A stretch of 64,000 nt of DNA from Ochotona curzoniae (GCF_017591425.1 NW_024464918.1:6508001-6572000); one strand, 5' to 3'. Positions 22,438-33,944 are shown, numbered from the stretch's first letter. The notes: generated from the letters alone by a model not told the origin. Made by a program: numbers and translations.

Positions 22438-22650
22438 AGGATAATTCTTGGGGAGGAGGCTGGAGGGACAGCCTTGGTTGGCAACGTCCTCTAGCTGAGC
22501 TAGGCAGATCCCAGCCCCTACTCTGTCCTGCCTCCTCCCTGCATTCCACTCTTTGCTGCCACCTGCCAACACTGCTTCTATCTTCCTGGCGGCACAGCAT
22601 CCTAAAGCTAACAGCTATGGGGCCATTACCATGAGGTATTCATTATAATC

Positions 22651-22928
22651 TTTTTAAAACTTATTTATAGTTATTGGAAAGGCAGAGCAAACAGGTGAGG
22701 GCAGAGATATTCCATTCATTGGTTTACTCCCCAGATGTCCATGATACTCAGGGCTAGCCCAGCCCAAAGCCAGAGGCTACACAAGTTATCCTGGTGTCCC
22801 GTGCGTGTGGTAGAGACTGGAGTACTTCAACAACTATTTTCTGCCTCCCAGGTTGCATATACTTGATCCCAGGCACTCTGAGATATGGCACCCCAAACAG
22901 CAGGTAAACCTGCTACACAACACCCACT
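22651..22928 (-). mobile_element. CSINE, old
   Basis: Reverse copy: 'gttattggaaaggcagagca', 'tccattcattggtttactcccc', 'cccaaagccagaggctaca', with a strongly decayed head end. Confidence 0.7.
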
Positions 22929-23243
22929 CTTTTTTTCCCCTTCTATTTTATTTTTAAATTCTATGATACAATGCCATAGGGTTTGGTATTTCCCTTTACC
23001 TCCTCCCCAAATTCTCTCCCCCAACTGATTTCCCCCATAATATATTAGTGTAGTCCTTCATAAGCAGTCATAAGTCCATCATTCTGCTATGTAAGTATAT
23101 CCTCACATTATGGGTACAGACGTTGACACAGTCCAGCATCCTGTTGCCAAGATATGTCCAACAGTTTCATTGGGAGTCTGTCTTTGATCTGGAAGTAGAG
23201 ATGCATACTGCACTGTATCCTCACTTCTGGATATGATTACAGT
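22929..23243 (-). mobile_element. Lagomorph LINE-1 3' UTR fragment
   Basis: Pyrimidine-rich complement of the L1 3' G-rich region: 'ttctatgatacaatgccata', 'cccaaattctctcccccaac', then 'gttgacacagtccagcatcc'. Compare 14,095 and 40,837. Confidence 0.55.
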
Positions 23244-23258
23244 CTATTACATTGTTTC

Positions 23259-23259
<1 letters not shown>

Positions 23260-23308
<49 letters not shown>

Positions 23309-23598
23309 TGGAAAGGCGGATATACAGAGAGGAGAGACAGAGAGGAAGATCTTCCGTCTGATGATTCACTCCCCAAGTGAGCGCAACGGCCGATGCTATG
23401 CCGATCCGAAGCCAGGAGCCTCTTCCGGGTCTCCCACACGGGTGCAGGGTCCCAAAGCTTTGGGCTGTCCTCGACTGCTTCGGGCCACAGGCAGGGAGCT
23501 GGAAGGGAAGCGGGGCTGCTGGGATTAGAACCGGCGCCCATATGGGATCCCGGGCGTGCAAGGCGAGGACCTTAACTACTGCGCCACCGTGCCAGGCC
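23260..23598 (-). mobile_element. Young CSINE with (TTA)n tail and target-site duplication
   Basis: Reverse youngest-subfamily copy. The tail complement is expanded into about 15 TTA repeats (23,260-23,306). CTATTACATTGTTTCT at 23,244-23,259 recurs as CTATTACGTTGTTTCT at 23,599-23,614 (one mismatch). A 3-bp gap occurs at the 'gactgctt.cgggcc' position. Confidence 0.96.
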
Positions 23599-23614
23599 CT
23601 ATTACGTTGTTTCT

Positions 23615-24084
23615 ATACATTCCCTTAAATGAGAAGCCAGAAAACAAAATCAACAATATGAATAGTTAAAAAATTTCATAGCACCATGGAGTTAAATGAC
23701 ATGCTACTGAATAACCAATGTGTCTATGAAAAAAAAGAAAACAAAACCTTTCTTGAAGAAAATGCTGCTACTATATGATCTGTGAGTCAGAATTTAATTA
23801 GAGAAAAACTATTTTGAAGAAATGAAAATTTTAAAATAATAAGAAAACAAAGAAATGAAAATAAAAACAAAAATATCAAAACCCATGGGTTGCAGCAAAA
23901 ACAGTATTGAAGTGGCTATTGATCTTATACTTTGCATGAAGGTACAACATCCACTCTTAAACTTAGTTTTTAATTCCACTTTTCCTGAGTCTTTTGAACT
24001 AATCCTGTAACTCTTAGGGGCAATTAGAAAGATGATTTCAAAAGCATTCCTTCTTAAGTAGAGCTTCTAGGTAGGAATCTTTAT
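23615..24084. other. Unique AT-rich DNA
   Basis: A-rich, with no gene or repeat recognised. Confidence 0.4.
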
Positions 24085-24411
24085 GAGCCTCGCACAATGT
24101 CTCAATGGCTAAATCCTCACGTCACAAGCTCCAGGATCCCAAATGGGTACCAGTTCATGTCCCAGCTGCTCCAGTTCTCATCCAGCTCCCTGCCTGTGGC
24201 CTGGGAAAGCAGCAGAGGATACCCAATGCCTTGGGACCATTTACCCACATGGGAGACCCAGAAGAAACTCCTGGCTCCTAGCTTCAGATCGGCTCAGCTC
24301 CAGCTGTTGCAACCATTTGGGGAGTAAACAAGCAGATGGAAGATCTTTTTGTCTCTCCTTCTCTGTAAATATGATCTGTGTTCCCAATAAAAACAGATAA
24401 ATCTTTTTCAA
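24085..24411 (+). mobile_element. CSINE
   Basis: Full-length plus-strand copy from 'gagcctcgcacaatgtctca' to 'ccaataaaaacagataaatc'. It abuts an inverted copy tail to tail. Confidence 0.9.
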
Positions 24412-24711
24412 AATATTTTTTATTAGAAAGCCAGGTACACAGAGAGGAGGAGACAGAGAGGAAGATCTTCCATCCATAGATTCACTCCCCAAGTGGCCAC
24501 AATGGCTGGAGCTGCACCTATCCAAAACCAGGAACTTCTTCAGGTCTCCCACATGGGTGCAGGGTCCCAAGTCTTTGGACCTTCCTCCACTGCTTTCCCA
24601 GGCCACATGCAGGGAGCTGGATGGGAAGCGGAGCCGCCAGGATTAGAACCGGTGTCCTTATGGGATCCTGGTGTGTGCAAGCTGCTAGGCTACCATGCCA
24701 GGCACAAAACA
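24412..24711 (-). mobile_element. CSINE, inverted relative to its neighbour
   Basis: Reverse copy from 'ttttattagaaagccaggta' to 'gctaccatgccaggcac'. With 24,085-24,411 it makes a ~300-bp-arm inverted pair with almost no spacer. Confidence 0.92.
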
Positions 24712-24737
24712 AATACATCTTAAGAAAAGCAAAATGA

Positions 24738-25068
24738 GGGCCCAGCGCGGTGGCGCAAGTGGTTAAGATCCTCGCCTTGCACACCCGGGATCCCATATGG
24801 GCGCTGGTTCTATCCTGGCAGCCCCGCTTCCCTTCCAGCTCCCTGCCTGTGGCCCGGGAAAGCAGTCCAGGACAGCCCAAAGCTTTGGGACCCTGCACCC
24901 GCGTGGGAGACCCAGAAGAGGCTCCTGGCTTCGGATCGGCATAGCATCGGCCGTTGCGCTCACTTGGGGAGTGAATCATCAGACGGAAGATCTTCCTCTC
25001 TGTCTCTCCTCTCTGTATATCCGCCTTTCCAATAAAAAAAAATAATAAAAATAAATCTTTTAAAAAAA
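24738..25068 (+). mobile_element. Young CSINE with perfect target-site duplication
   Basis: Full-length plus-strand copy starting GGGCCCAGCGCGGTGGCGC. A box TGGCGCAAGTGG and B-box region GGTTCTATCC are present. AAGAAAAGCAAAATGA at 24,722-24,737 recurs at 25,069-25,084. CpGs are largely retained, so insertion is recent. Confidence 0.97.
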
Positions 25069-26399
25069 AAGAAAAGCAAAATGAATCTTTTCATAAAAGT
25101 GGTAAGAGGTCACAGTTTCTCTAAGAAGCCTCCCAGGACAGCATGGCACTGGAGGCTTGGGTCTTAGGAATCCTGTGCAATAGAACAGGCTGCTATACGT
25201 GGTCTGGGAATGTGTACTCTGACAATTATTCTTGCACAGCAGGTTTCTTCCAAGCTGACACATTTCCCTCCTGTGACTCACTTTCCCTATGTGTAAAATG
25301 GGATAATGGCTCTCTGATCTCTGCCCTACATCCAGTTGCAGGCATTTGTACCTGACCTAACTTAGCAAAATGAACAATTTTCTAGAGACTGAACAGTGCA
25401 TCAAGTCCCTGAGGGCTGTTTCCCAGGAATGGGCGGACAGATATAACAACTTCACCCTCTCCAAGAGAACACACTCCTTAACATCATGAACACAAAACCA
25501 GAAGGACCTTAACACCCTTGACTGGGTGATGAAGCAACTATCCCTTAACAGAGACGCCCAGCTGGACGGCCAAGAATGCCTTCATCTTGCTGGCGCCAGG
25601 CCATAGCTCGCCATAACCGCTTTCTCAAGGCTGTCCATCCCAGGATGTGGATCTGAAGACTCTGTGGACCTGCCCTCCAAACCTAACCCTTTTTCTTTCA
25701 TTATCATAATTCTCACCTCTTTCTCACAGCCCAGCACACTCATTACCCCATGTAGGGCCCTCCTACTGGTAGCAATAAAACAAAATCCATTTTTAAAGAC
25801 ATTCACACACACACACACAAAAGATGATAATATTTTCTCTATAGGGTTATTCATATTTAAAGAAATGTGGTCTGTGTTGTGCATAGCCCTGTGCCTGGGA
25901 CAGTGCGTGTTCTGTGAGTACTGATTGCATCCTCCTCTTCCTCACTCACATCATCATCATCACAGTGAAGGGTTAGGCACAGTCAACAGTCCTAGCACCA
26001 GTAAGGTACAGCTCCTGCTGTTAACACAGCAGCTCTGAGCTTGCTGTCCTTGTTCATCTCATCTGACGCATTTCGGTTCCACTCTTTTGCTCTTTGGAAT
26101 GCAGGAGTACCCTGCCTCCTAAAGTGAACATTGAATTAATGCTCTCACCCTCCTGTGCCCTACTTTCCAATCCTTGAGAAGCTTGAAAAGGCTAATTATC
26201 AGCTTTGGCCTCAAGCCACGTGTGAGAAAATAAAAGCGTGGGCTACATATTCTGTTGTTGCGAAATGAGCAGAAGACAGAAAGCTGGCAGAGCCGGGTGT
26301 CGGCTGTGAGCTGTAATCGGTGGAGTAGCTGCCTTTCAAAGCAGCATTCTGTGCTGCAGACACATGACCCCTTCTGGGAAGGGCAGGCCGCCTGCGCTC

Positions 26400-26500
26400 A
26401 GAGAGAAAGCAGTTGCCCACAGTCACAGCCAAGAAGTGCCAGAAATATAAGACTTCTCTTTGACTTTAAAGTCTGGGGCTCTTCCACTCTATCGTGTCAC
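26400..26500 (-). repeat. MIR SINE fragment
   Basis: Antisense MIR centre: 'gcagttgcccacagtcacagccaagaagtgccagaaat', equivalent to 'aacttgcccaaggtcacacagctagtaagtggcagag'. Confidence 0.6.
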
Positions 26501-26529
26501 TCCCAAATTCTGATAATGCTCCACTGTCT

Positions 26530-26710
26530 AGAATAATTAACATTGACTCAGCAGTTCCTAAATACCTTGAGCAAGGCTGTCTATTCCATGCACTGTTTCC
26601 TTCACATCCACCTTAATGAAGTTTAAACACAGAACGGGGAGCAGTTGTCACTTACCCACTTCTGTTAGAACTCAATACTGGGATTCCAGCTCTCGCCTGC
26701 CAAACTCGTA
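26530..26710 (-). repeat. MIR-family fragment
   Basis: Antisense MIR-like order: 'cagttcctaaataccttgagc', 'gcactgtttccttcacatcc', 'cacttacccacttctg', 'ggattccagctctcgcctgc'. Highly diverged. Confidence 0.5.
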
Positions 26711-27945
26711 ATAACTGGTTCTAAACCATAGCATCCTCACCCTTGCGCGCATCACCCCTGCCTCTCACGCCCACACACAGCATCTCAGGGAGAAACACAG
26801 AACTGCTTCTGACATGCCAAGTCTGTTGTGCTCCATGCTGATTCTCTAACTCAGTTGGGCGTTACTGAGTGTGTTGTGTGCATCCCTGACATCAAGAGAG
26901 ACCGTCACTTTCTCTGGAGCAATCACAGAGCAAATCTGGTGCCACAGGCACATCAGGCCAGCTCACTTCACAATCTGAGTGCCCTCAGCCACCCAAGCAG
27001 AGACAGTATCAGGGACGTGGGATTATAGAGAATTAAAACCTTGGCAACTCACAAATTGTTTTTTCCTGAGAAACTGGATCAAAGGCCAAATGTCGTCTTA
27101 GCGCTTCTTGTCCCTGAGGCCAAGGATCTCCTTTTCCCCTGATTCAGGTTTCTGAGAAGGTGGGAAGAACAGGCTCCTTGCAAAGCCAGAATGGCAGGGT
27201 CGGGCTGGGGGAGACAGGGTACACTTCAGAGGCATGTTCCCTTGCCTTCCATTGGGAACTTGTGTCTGGTGCCAGGATATTCTCATGAGGTCAGTGAGAT
27301 CAGGCCCAGACTAGACCTTCTTTGGCTGTTGCCAGACTTGCTTTGCCTCCTTCATCACTCACCCTACCAAATGAAAATATCATTGGAATCACCACCACCA
27401 TCTCGGGCTCTGCTCCTTAGGGAAATCAAGCCAGATGCTTGGTAGTAGATGTGGCCTAGGAAGCAAACTCCACGATGCTTCGGTCAGCTGTCCAATTGGG
27501 TAGCAGGAACACTCTGCTGGTGGCAGAAGGGGCAAGTGAACCCTGGTGTGCAGCAGCAAGACAATTACTGAGACTTGGATCACTACTCAGAGGGACAGCG
27601 ACACTTGGAAGGAGTACCTGAGTGCCTGTGTAGTCTCTGACATTGCGGAGGGCTGGGTGGACTCCAGGGTGACTCCTGCTGTGGGCCACCTACTTAGGAC
27701 AAACGAGGGATCCATTGTTCAACAGTTTAAAGCCGAAGGTGAAGGTCAGTGGGACTGCTTGGCAACATTTGCAGATTCTTTCATCTCCTGAATCTGAAAG
27801 GGCTGACAAAGAGACACAGGTTGAATTGCAGGCACACAGCAATTCAGAGAATGCCAAGCCTCTGTTAGGCCGATCTCTACATATAAAACAACATGCTCTG
27901 ATAAAAATGAAGGAGCCCCTGAATAAGAGAAGGGGTCATGGGCCC

Positions 27946-28256
27946 AGGGTGTTAGCCTAGCAGCTCGTGTCCTCACCTGGCATGTGCCAGGATCCCATAT
28001 GGGTGCCGGTTCATATCCTGGCGACCCTGCTTCCCATCCAGCCTCCTGCTTATGGCCAGGGAAGACAGTGGAGGACGGCCCAAAGCCTTGGGAGACCCAG
28101 AAAGGGCTCCAGGCTCCTGGCTTTAGATCAGCTCAACTCCGGCCATTGTGGCCATCTGGGGTGTGAATCAATGGACAGAAGATCTTCCTCTGTGTCTCTC
28201 CTTTCTGTATGTATATCTGACTTTCCAATAAAAATAAAATAAATCTTTAAAAAAGA
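27946..28256 (+). mobile_element. CSINE
   Basis: Full-length plus-strand copy with a (GA)n stretch right after its tail. AGAGAAGGGGT occurs at 27,926-27,936 and again at 28,268-28,278, suggesting a target-site duplication with GA expansion. Confidence 0.93.
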
Positions 28257-28307
28257 GAGAGAGAGAGAGAGAAGGGGTTATAAAATGCTTCAACAACTTC
28301 ATAAAAG

Positions 28308-28590
28308 AGTCCGGTAATGTGACCCAGTGAGTTAAGCTGCTAATGGCAAAACTAACCTCCCATATGAGCAATAATTCGAGTCCATACTGGTAATGTTTCC
28401 AATCAAACTCCCTACTAATGTGCTGGGAAAGCAGCAGAAGATGGCGCAAGTGTTTGGACCCCTGCACCCATGGGAGACACTGACAGAGTTTCAGTATCCT
28501 GGCTGTTGCAACCTCAGCTATTACATCCTTTGAGGAGTAAACCAGCAGATGGAAGATATCTGTGTGTGTGTAACTTTGCCTTTGAAATAT
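28308..28590 (+). mobile_element. CSINE, old
   Basis: Plus-strand copy: 'gtgacccagtgagttaagctgc', 'ctactaatgtgctgggaaagc', 'gaggagtaaaccagcagatgg', ending in 'actttgcctttgaaatat'. A short (TA)(TG) tract follows to 28,618. Confidence 0.82.
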
Positions 28591-28665
28591 ATATATGTGT
28601 GTGTGTGTATATATATTTTTCTACAAAAAAAGTTCATGAAAAAGTAGAATCAAAAAGTCAATTTA

Positions 28666-28920
28666 GGGGCTGGCACTGTGGCATAGCAGATAACAGTACT
28701 TACGATGCCAGCATCCCCTAGGATTGCCAGTTTGAGATCTAGCTGCTCCATTTCCAATCCAGCCCCTTACTAAAGTGCCTGGGGAGATACTAGAAGAGGT
28801 TCATGGCCCAAGTGCCTGGGCTCCTGCATCCATGTGAGAGACCCAGAAGAAGCTTAGGACTCCCTCATGACCATTTGCACAGTAAACCAGCAGATGGAAG
28901 ATCTGTCTCTCTCTCCTCTT
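28666..28920 (+). mobile_element. CSINE, old
   Basis: Plus-strand copy from 'ggggctggcactgtggcata' to 'gaagatctgtctctctctcc', lacking an A-rich tail. Confidence 0.85.
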
Positions 28921-28922
28921 TT

Positions 28923-29565
28923 TGGAGACATGCATGTGGCATAGCAATTAAGACATCACTTGGGATGCCTCCATCTCATATTGCAATAGCTGGAAATAAG
29001 TTCAGCTGCACTCCCAATTCCAACTTCCTGCGAATGCACACTCTAGGAGGTAGCAAGTGACTACTCAAAAGCTTGGGACCCGGGGCCAAAGCAATAGCTC
29101 AGTCGGTAATCCTCCATCTTCAAGCTCTGGCATCACTTATGGTTATTGGTTCATATCCTAATTACTCCACTTCCCCTCTAGCTCCCTGCTTATGCTCTGC
29201 AAAAGCAGTAGACAATGGTCCAAAGCTTTGGGAACCTGCATCCTGGTTCCTGGCTTCTGATTGGCTCAGCTCCAGCCCTGTGGCCGTCTGAGGAGTCAAT
29301 CAGCAGATGGAAGGTCTTTCTGTCTCCTTCTCTCTGAAAATCTGCCTTACCAATAAAAATAAATCTTAAAGAAAAAAAAAAACTTGGGTCTCTCCACCCA
29401 CATAGAAGACTGCAAATTAATCCCCCACTTCTTGGCTTTGGCCTGCCCAGGCCCCAGCGTCATGGCATTTGGGGAGTGAACCAGCACATGAAAGATCTCT
29501 CTCTGCCAGTCTCTATGCCTGTTTGTCTCTCTGTCTGCTTTCAAGTATGTAAAATCTTTTTCAAA
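28923..29565 (+). mobile_element. CSINE split by a nested CSINE
   Basis: The head half is at 28,923-29,078 ('gacatgcatgtggcatagc' to 'actcaaaagcttgggacc') and the tail half at 29,385-29,565 ('tctctccacccacatagaag' to 'gtaaaatctttttcaaag'). A second SINE sits between. AAAAGCTTGGG and AAAACTTGGG flank the inner element. Confidence 0.85.
29080..29378 (+). mobile_element. CSINE nested in an older CSINE
   Basis: Full-length plus-strand copy starting 'ggggccaaagcaatagctca' and ending 'accaataaaaataaatctta'. It is younger than its host by nesting. Confidence 0.9.
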
Positions 29566-29773
29566 GATCAGCTAATGTTGTTGAAATCCTTGCAGATGAC
29601 TATCTGAAGAGAGAAACTGGAGAGCCTGCTTCCCCAGAACCCTCTGAACCCTTTGGAACTACAGAAGTACCTCTGTTCCCTCTATTAGGAGCTAGAACTC
29701 TGCCCCCACCATCTTGCTAGAATATTCTACACAGGCTACAAATGGGGCAGGGACCTTACAAAGTAATGCTTCT

Positions 29774-30101
29774 TTTTTAATATTTATTTATTTTTATTGG
29801 AAAGACAGATATACAGAGAGTAGGAGAGACAGAGAGCAAACTCTTCTGTCCAATGGTTCACTCCCCAAGTGACCGCAACGGCTGGAGCTGAGCCAATCCG
29901 AAGCCAGGAGGCAGGAGCTTCCTCCGGCTCTTCCAGACAAGTGCAGGGTCCCAAGACTTTGGGCCATCCTCGACTGCTTTCCCAGGCCATAAGCAGGGAG
30001 CTGGATGGGAAGTAGGACCACCGGATATGAACCAGCAACTATATGGGATCCTGGCCCATTCAAAGTGAGAACTTTAATTGCTATGCCATCGAACCAGGCC
30101 C
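29774..30101 (-). mobile_element. CSINE with target-site duplication
   Basis: Full-length reverse copy. CAAAGTAATGCTTCT (29,759-29,773) matches CAAAGTAATACCTCT (30,102-30,116) with two differences. Confidence 0.95.
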
Positions 30102-30174
30102 CAAAGTAATACCTCTCTAGAGACTACAAGAAGAGAATCCACCTTCCACCTCCTCTCCAAACAGCCCAGATTTA

Positions 30175-30179
<5 letters not shown>

Positions 30180-30216
<37 letters not shown>

Positions 30217-30235
30217 GCAGACACACACACAACAC
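30180..30235. repeat. (AC)n microsatellite
   Basis: About 16 AC dinucleotides at 30,180-30,212, then a decayed CAC/ACC-rich extension. Confidence 0.95.
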
Positions 30236-30244
30236 CACCACCAC

Positions 30245-30512
30245 CTCCCTAGGATGCCTGGTTTGATTCCTGGCCATTCTACTGCTGAGCCAGTTTCTTA
30301 CTAACGCACTCTGGGGCATAAAAAATGATGGATTGCATGTCTGCACCCCTGTCCCTCACATGAGCGAGCTGGCTGGCGCTTTGAGTCGCTGGCTCCAGCT
30401 TGGTCCAGTCACAGTTGTGAGAACCGGAGAGTGAATCAGCAGATGGAAGAATGTCTTTTCTTCCCTTTGTTGCTTTCAACTAGATCAAAATAAACAAACA
30501 TTAAAAAAATAA
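30245..30512 (+). mobile_element. CSINE, old, head missing
   Basis: Plus-strand copy: 'ctaggatgcctggtttgattcc', 'gcgagctggctggcgctttg', 'gagagtgaatcagcagatgg', ending 'caaaataaacaaacattaaa'. Confidence 0.75.
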
Positions 30513-30942
30513 TCTATGGAACCAGTCAGATAATATCAGAAAATACCAGGCCTGTTGTAGAAAAAAGGGATTATAGATTACTCATGACTAACATGTCCCT
30601 GCTCCTAGCCAGGGGAAGTGTCTGGGGGGGGGATTAAGAACTGATGGATCAGGGGAGTGCTGTATAAACCGGATCAGGCAAAGTTTAACTCTTTGGCAAG
30701 GGCTCCAGGAAATGGTTCCATATCTTAGGTGGTGCAACAGCAGGGTGGCTCCTGAAGGACTGAAAAGGGCGGTGAGCAGTGCAGAGATACACAGAGATAC
30801 ACAGGAAGGAGGGATTAAACGGCTTAGAGAGGCAACTGCCTGCCAGATGGGCCTGCTACATACAGCAGAAAAACAGCCGCACAGGACCTTAGGAAGGCCT
30901 GGAGGGTTCCTCACTTATTAAAGAAGGAGGTAAGAAGTGTGT
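30513..30942. other. Unique DNA
   Basis: No gene or repeat recognised. A 108-codon minus-strand frame at 30,588-30,914 has no family signature. Confidence 0.4.
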
Positions 30943-31210
30943 TGGTGGGCCTATCTCAATGTCTCAATGTCTAAATCCTCCCTTTGCAAATGTTGAATCC
31001 CATTCAACAGTCAAGGACAGCCTAAAGCCTTCGGACCCTCACCTACTTGGGAGACCTGGAAGAAGCTCTTGGCTCCTGTCTTCGGATCGGTGCAGCTCCA
31101 GCTGTTGTGGCCACTTGGGCAGTGAATCAGTAGATGGAAGATCTTCCTCTCTGTGTCTCCTCCTCTCTGTATATCTGACTTTCCAATGAAAATAAATGCA
31201 TCTTAAAAAA
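30943..31210 (+). mobile_element. CSINE with internal deletion
   Basis: Plus-strand copy missing about 50 bp between 'gcaaatgttgaatcccattc' and 'aacagtcaaggacagcctaa'. It ends 'ccaatgaaaataaatgcatc'. Confidence 0.88.
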
Positions 31211-31877
31211 ATCAATTGTCCAATCAACACTGATCTGCTGTCCATATCTGGTTTGCCTGGATTGACTCCCTTGTCTGCAAAGACTGAGGCCACTTTTCCG
31301 ACACCCTCCCACCCTGCTGCTTTTGCCCAGGAGTCATTCTGTTTTTTTCTGGTCTGTATGCAGTTGGTGGTCTCAGCTGATGTGGGACTGGGCACATCCT
31401 GGGACCTCAAGGAGGAGCAGAGGCTTTGTGATGCTGTGGGAATGGGGCATTTGGTTTTACAAGAGTCTTCATCTTAGGGACTCCCTCCCTCCTTCAGTCA
31501 ATGAACCGTAGATCTGAAAATTGGCTGAGAACTAGAAACTGAGGCAAGGGATTCTGCATTCTGTTGGAGATCTGACCTCGTTCCTGTGCTGGTCTGCTCT
31601 TGATTCTGATGTTCTGTATTAAGCAGGACCTTGCTGGCTCTCCTCATTTGCCTCTAAGATGAGTGTGTCCTAGATGGGGACAGGTCAGGGCTCCCTGACT
31701 CCAGGGCCCTTAATGACAGTTGCATTTGCCTTGTTCCTTGGAGTTAAGTGCTGACATTGATCTTTGCCAGCTTGACATTTTATTACCCAATTTCTTCCAG
31801 AAAATGCAGTTCTATTGTGACATCTCCTACACTATGTTTCTTGAGATGCTGTTGCCTCCTCATCAGCACATTTCTTT
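31211..31877. other. Unique DNA
   Basis: No gene or repeat recognised. Confidence 0.4.
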
Positions 31878-32180
31878 CTTTCTTATTGGAAAGGCAGATT
31901 TATGGAGATAAGAAGAGATAGAAAGATCTTCTGCCTGCTGGTTCAGACCCAAATGGCTACAAGGACTAGAGCTGAGGTGATCCAAAGCCAGGACCCAAAG
32001 GATCCAAAGCCCGTGTCACCTACAAGGGCTCAGGGGCCAAGGCCTTGGGCCATTCTCTGCTTTTCCAGGTCACAAGCAAGGAGCTGGATAGGAAGCGGAG
32101 CAGCCAGGATTAGAACCATTGGGATTAGCCCAGTGCATTCAAAATGAATACTTTAGCTACAAGGCTATTGCACTGGGTCC
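31878..32180 (-). mobile_element. CSINE
   Basis: Reverse copy from 'tttcttattggaaaggcaga' to 'aggctattgcactgggtcc', with a small local duplication ('aaagccaggacccaaaggatccaaagcc'). Confidence 0.88.
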
Positions 32181-32685
32181 CAGGACAATTGATTTTTCAT
32201 AAGTGTTACTCTACAGTAACTAGCAAGAGAAATTTGGCTGTGCCAAGTTCAAGTCAGAAGGGATGTGCACTATTCATCTTACTAGCAGTGACTAGCAAGA
32301 CATATTTCCTATATTTTCATCAATGCTGTATATTAGCATCATGTTCAATCCAGACAAAGTAAACAGAAATGTAATCTTACTGCTGTGACATCTTGATGAG
32401 TCTATATTCTTATGGTTTCTGTCATTTGTGTTGTCTGTTGATAATCCTAAGTATCTATTCTTAAGCGCTTTCCTCATTGATGAATAAAGTCCATTTAGTA
32501 TTTTTTTTAAATGTAGTAATGATTTCTCCTTATTCCCCAAGGAGTTGAGGAACTTTATCTGAAATAGTCATGCACAGGAGAGGGGAAATTCCTGAATTTT
32601 GTGGATGCTGCTAGATAAAGATTCCAAGCCGAGACTGAAAAGAAACAGATGAAAATGTCATCCGGAACCCTCCTTCTTTCTTTCT
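32181..32685. other. Unique AT-rich DNA
   Basis: No gene or repeat recognised. Confidence 0.4.
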
Positions 32686-32762
32686 TTTTAAAGATTGTTT
32701 TTAATGTTTATTGGAAGGGCAGATTTATAGAGAGAAGGAGAGGGAGAGAAATATCTTCCATC
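32686..32762 (-). mobile_element. CSINE 3' end only
   Basis: Tail complement and GA-rich block ('gtttattggaagggcagatt' to 'agaaatatcttccatcc'), cut off by the next SINE. Confidence 0.8.
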
Positions 32763-32765
32763 CTT

Positions 32766-33082
32766 TAAAAAAAAAGATTTACTTATTTTTATTGGGAAGT
32801 CAGATATACAGACAGGAGAGACAGAGACTGTTTGCTGATTCACTCCCCCAGTGGCCATAATGGCTGGAGCTGAGCCAATTTGAAGCCAGGAACCAAGAGC
32901 CTCCTCTTTGTCTCCCAAGTGGGTGCAGGGTCCCAAGGCTTTGGGTTTTCATTGACTGCTTTCCCAGGTCACAAGCAGGGAGCTGGAGGGGAAGTGAAGC
33001 AGTGAGAAACAAACCAGCACCCATATGGGATCCCGGCACTTGCAAGGTGAATATTTAACCACCCACCCATTGTGCTGGGCCC
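32766..33082 (-). mobile_element. CSINE, inserted into or beside the preceding copy
   Basis: Full-length reverse copy from 'atttttattgggaagtcaga' to 'acccattgtgctgggccc'. Confidence 0.93.
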
Positions 33083-33255
33083 AGGAACCCTTTTTCTGTA
33101 TAGGAGCAGAGGAGGGCATGTCATCATTCAAGTCTAGGTCTCAGGTTTTTCTTCCAGGAGATCTGATGGGCCCATGGACTCCAAGAATGGGTTTGCTGTT
33201 CATAGATGGTCTCAACACAGGATCCTGAATAAGGTTATTTCAGAAGAGACTCACA

Positions 33256-33656
33256 GCAAACGGGCACAGTGGCAGACATTTAACTATGGGATCTAAGAAG
33301 TGCCAACCTCACCAAGTGATGGAAGTGCTTCCCAACAGTACAGCTGCCTTGAATGCACTGAGAACCCATAATGCCACAGCTTCATATCCTGGCAGCTCCG
33401 CTTCGCATCCAGCTCCCTGATTGTTGACTGGGAAAACAGTGGAGGACAGCCCAAAGTCTTGGAACCCTGCACCCACGTGGGAGACCCGGAAGGAGCTCCT
33501 GGCTCCTGGCTTCGGATTGGCTCAGCTCTAGCCGTTGCAGCTACTTGGGGAGTGAATCAGTAGATGGAAGATCTCTGACTCTTCTCTCTGTCTCTCCTAC
33601 TCTCTGTATATTTGACTTTCTAATAAAAATAAAGTAAATCTTCTTAAAAAAAAATA
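33256..33656 (+). mobile_element. CSINE with extra 5' sequence
   Basis: The recognisable body runs from 'tatcctggcagctccgcttc' (about 33,390) to 'taataaaaataaagtaaatc'. 33,256-33,385 starts with a SINE-like 'gggcacagtggcagacattt' head but then departs, perhaps a second partial head. Confidence 0.8.
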
Positions 33657-33661
33657 TCACA

Positions 33662-33944
33662 GAGGCTAGCGCTGGGACAGAGTAGGTTAACCTTCCATCT
33701 GCAGTGGCAGCCTTCTGAGCTCTTTCACTTCTGAACCACTTCCCTGTTGATGGCCTGGAAAAGCAGCAGAGAATGACTCAGGTCCTTGGGTCCCTGCACC
33801 CACGTGAGAGACCTAGAAGAGGCTGCTAGCTTCAAACTGACACAGTTCCAACAGCTATTAGGCGAGTGAACCAATGTGTAGATGTGCACTCACTTGTCAA
33901 CTCTTTCTCCCTCTTTCCTTCTCTACATATAAAGAAATTTTGGG
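33662..33944 (+). mobile_element. CSINE, old
   Basis: Plus-strand copy: 'gaggctagcgctgggacaga', 'ttccctgttgatggcctgg', 'gcgagtgaaccaatgtgtag', ending 'tctacatataaagaaatttt'. Confidence 0.82.

Larger units (their letters stand above)
25085..27945. other. Mostly unique DNA with MIR remnants and an (AC)n
   Basis: No gene is supported. Recognisable: a plus-strand MIR 3' half at about 25,255-25,340 ('ctatgtgtaaaatgggataa'), a short (AC)8 at 25,804-25,820, and minus-strand MIR pieces at 26,400-26,710 (listed). 25,360-25,790 looks like an unclassified old repeat ending 'gcaataaaacaaaatcc'. 27,000-27,900 shows nothing. Confidence 0.45.

Noticed and set aside
23221..23561. Frames with poly-Asn or poly-Ile
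   Set aside because: They are translations of the TTA microsatellite in a SINE tail.
24738..25068. tRNA gene
   Set aside because: A- and B-box-like sequences are present, but they belong to the tRNA-derived head of CSINE. No cloverleaf or acceptor stem is formed.
28620..28660. Second mariner MITE copy
   Set aside because: Only one short arm-like stretch is visible, with no inverted partner and no TA pair.
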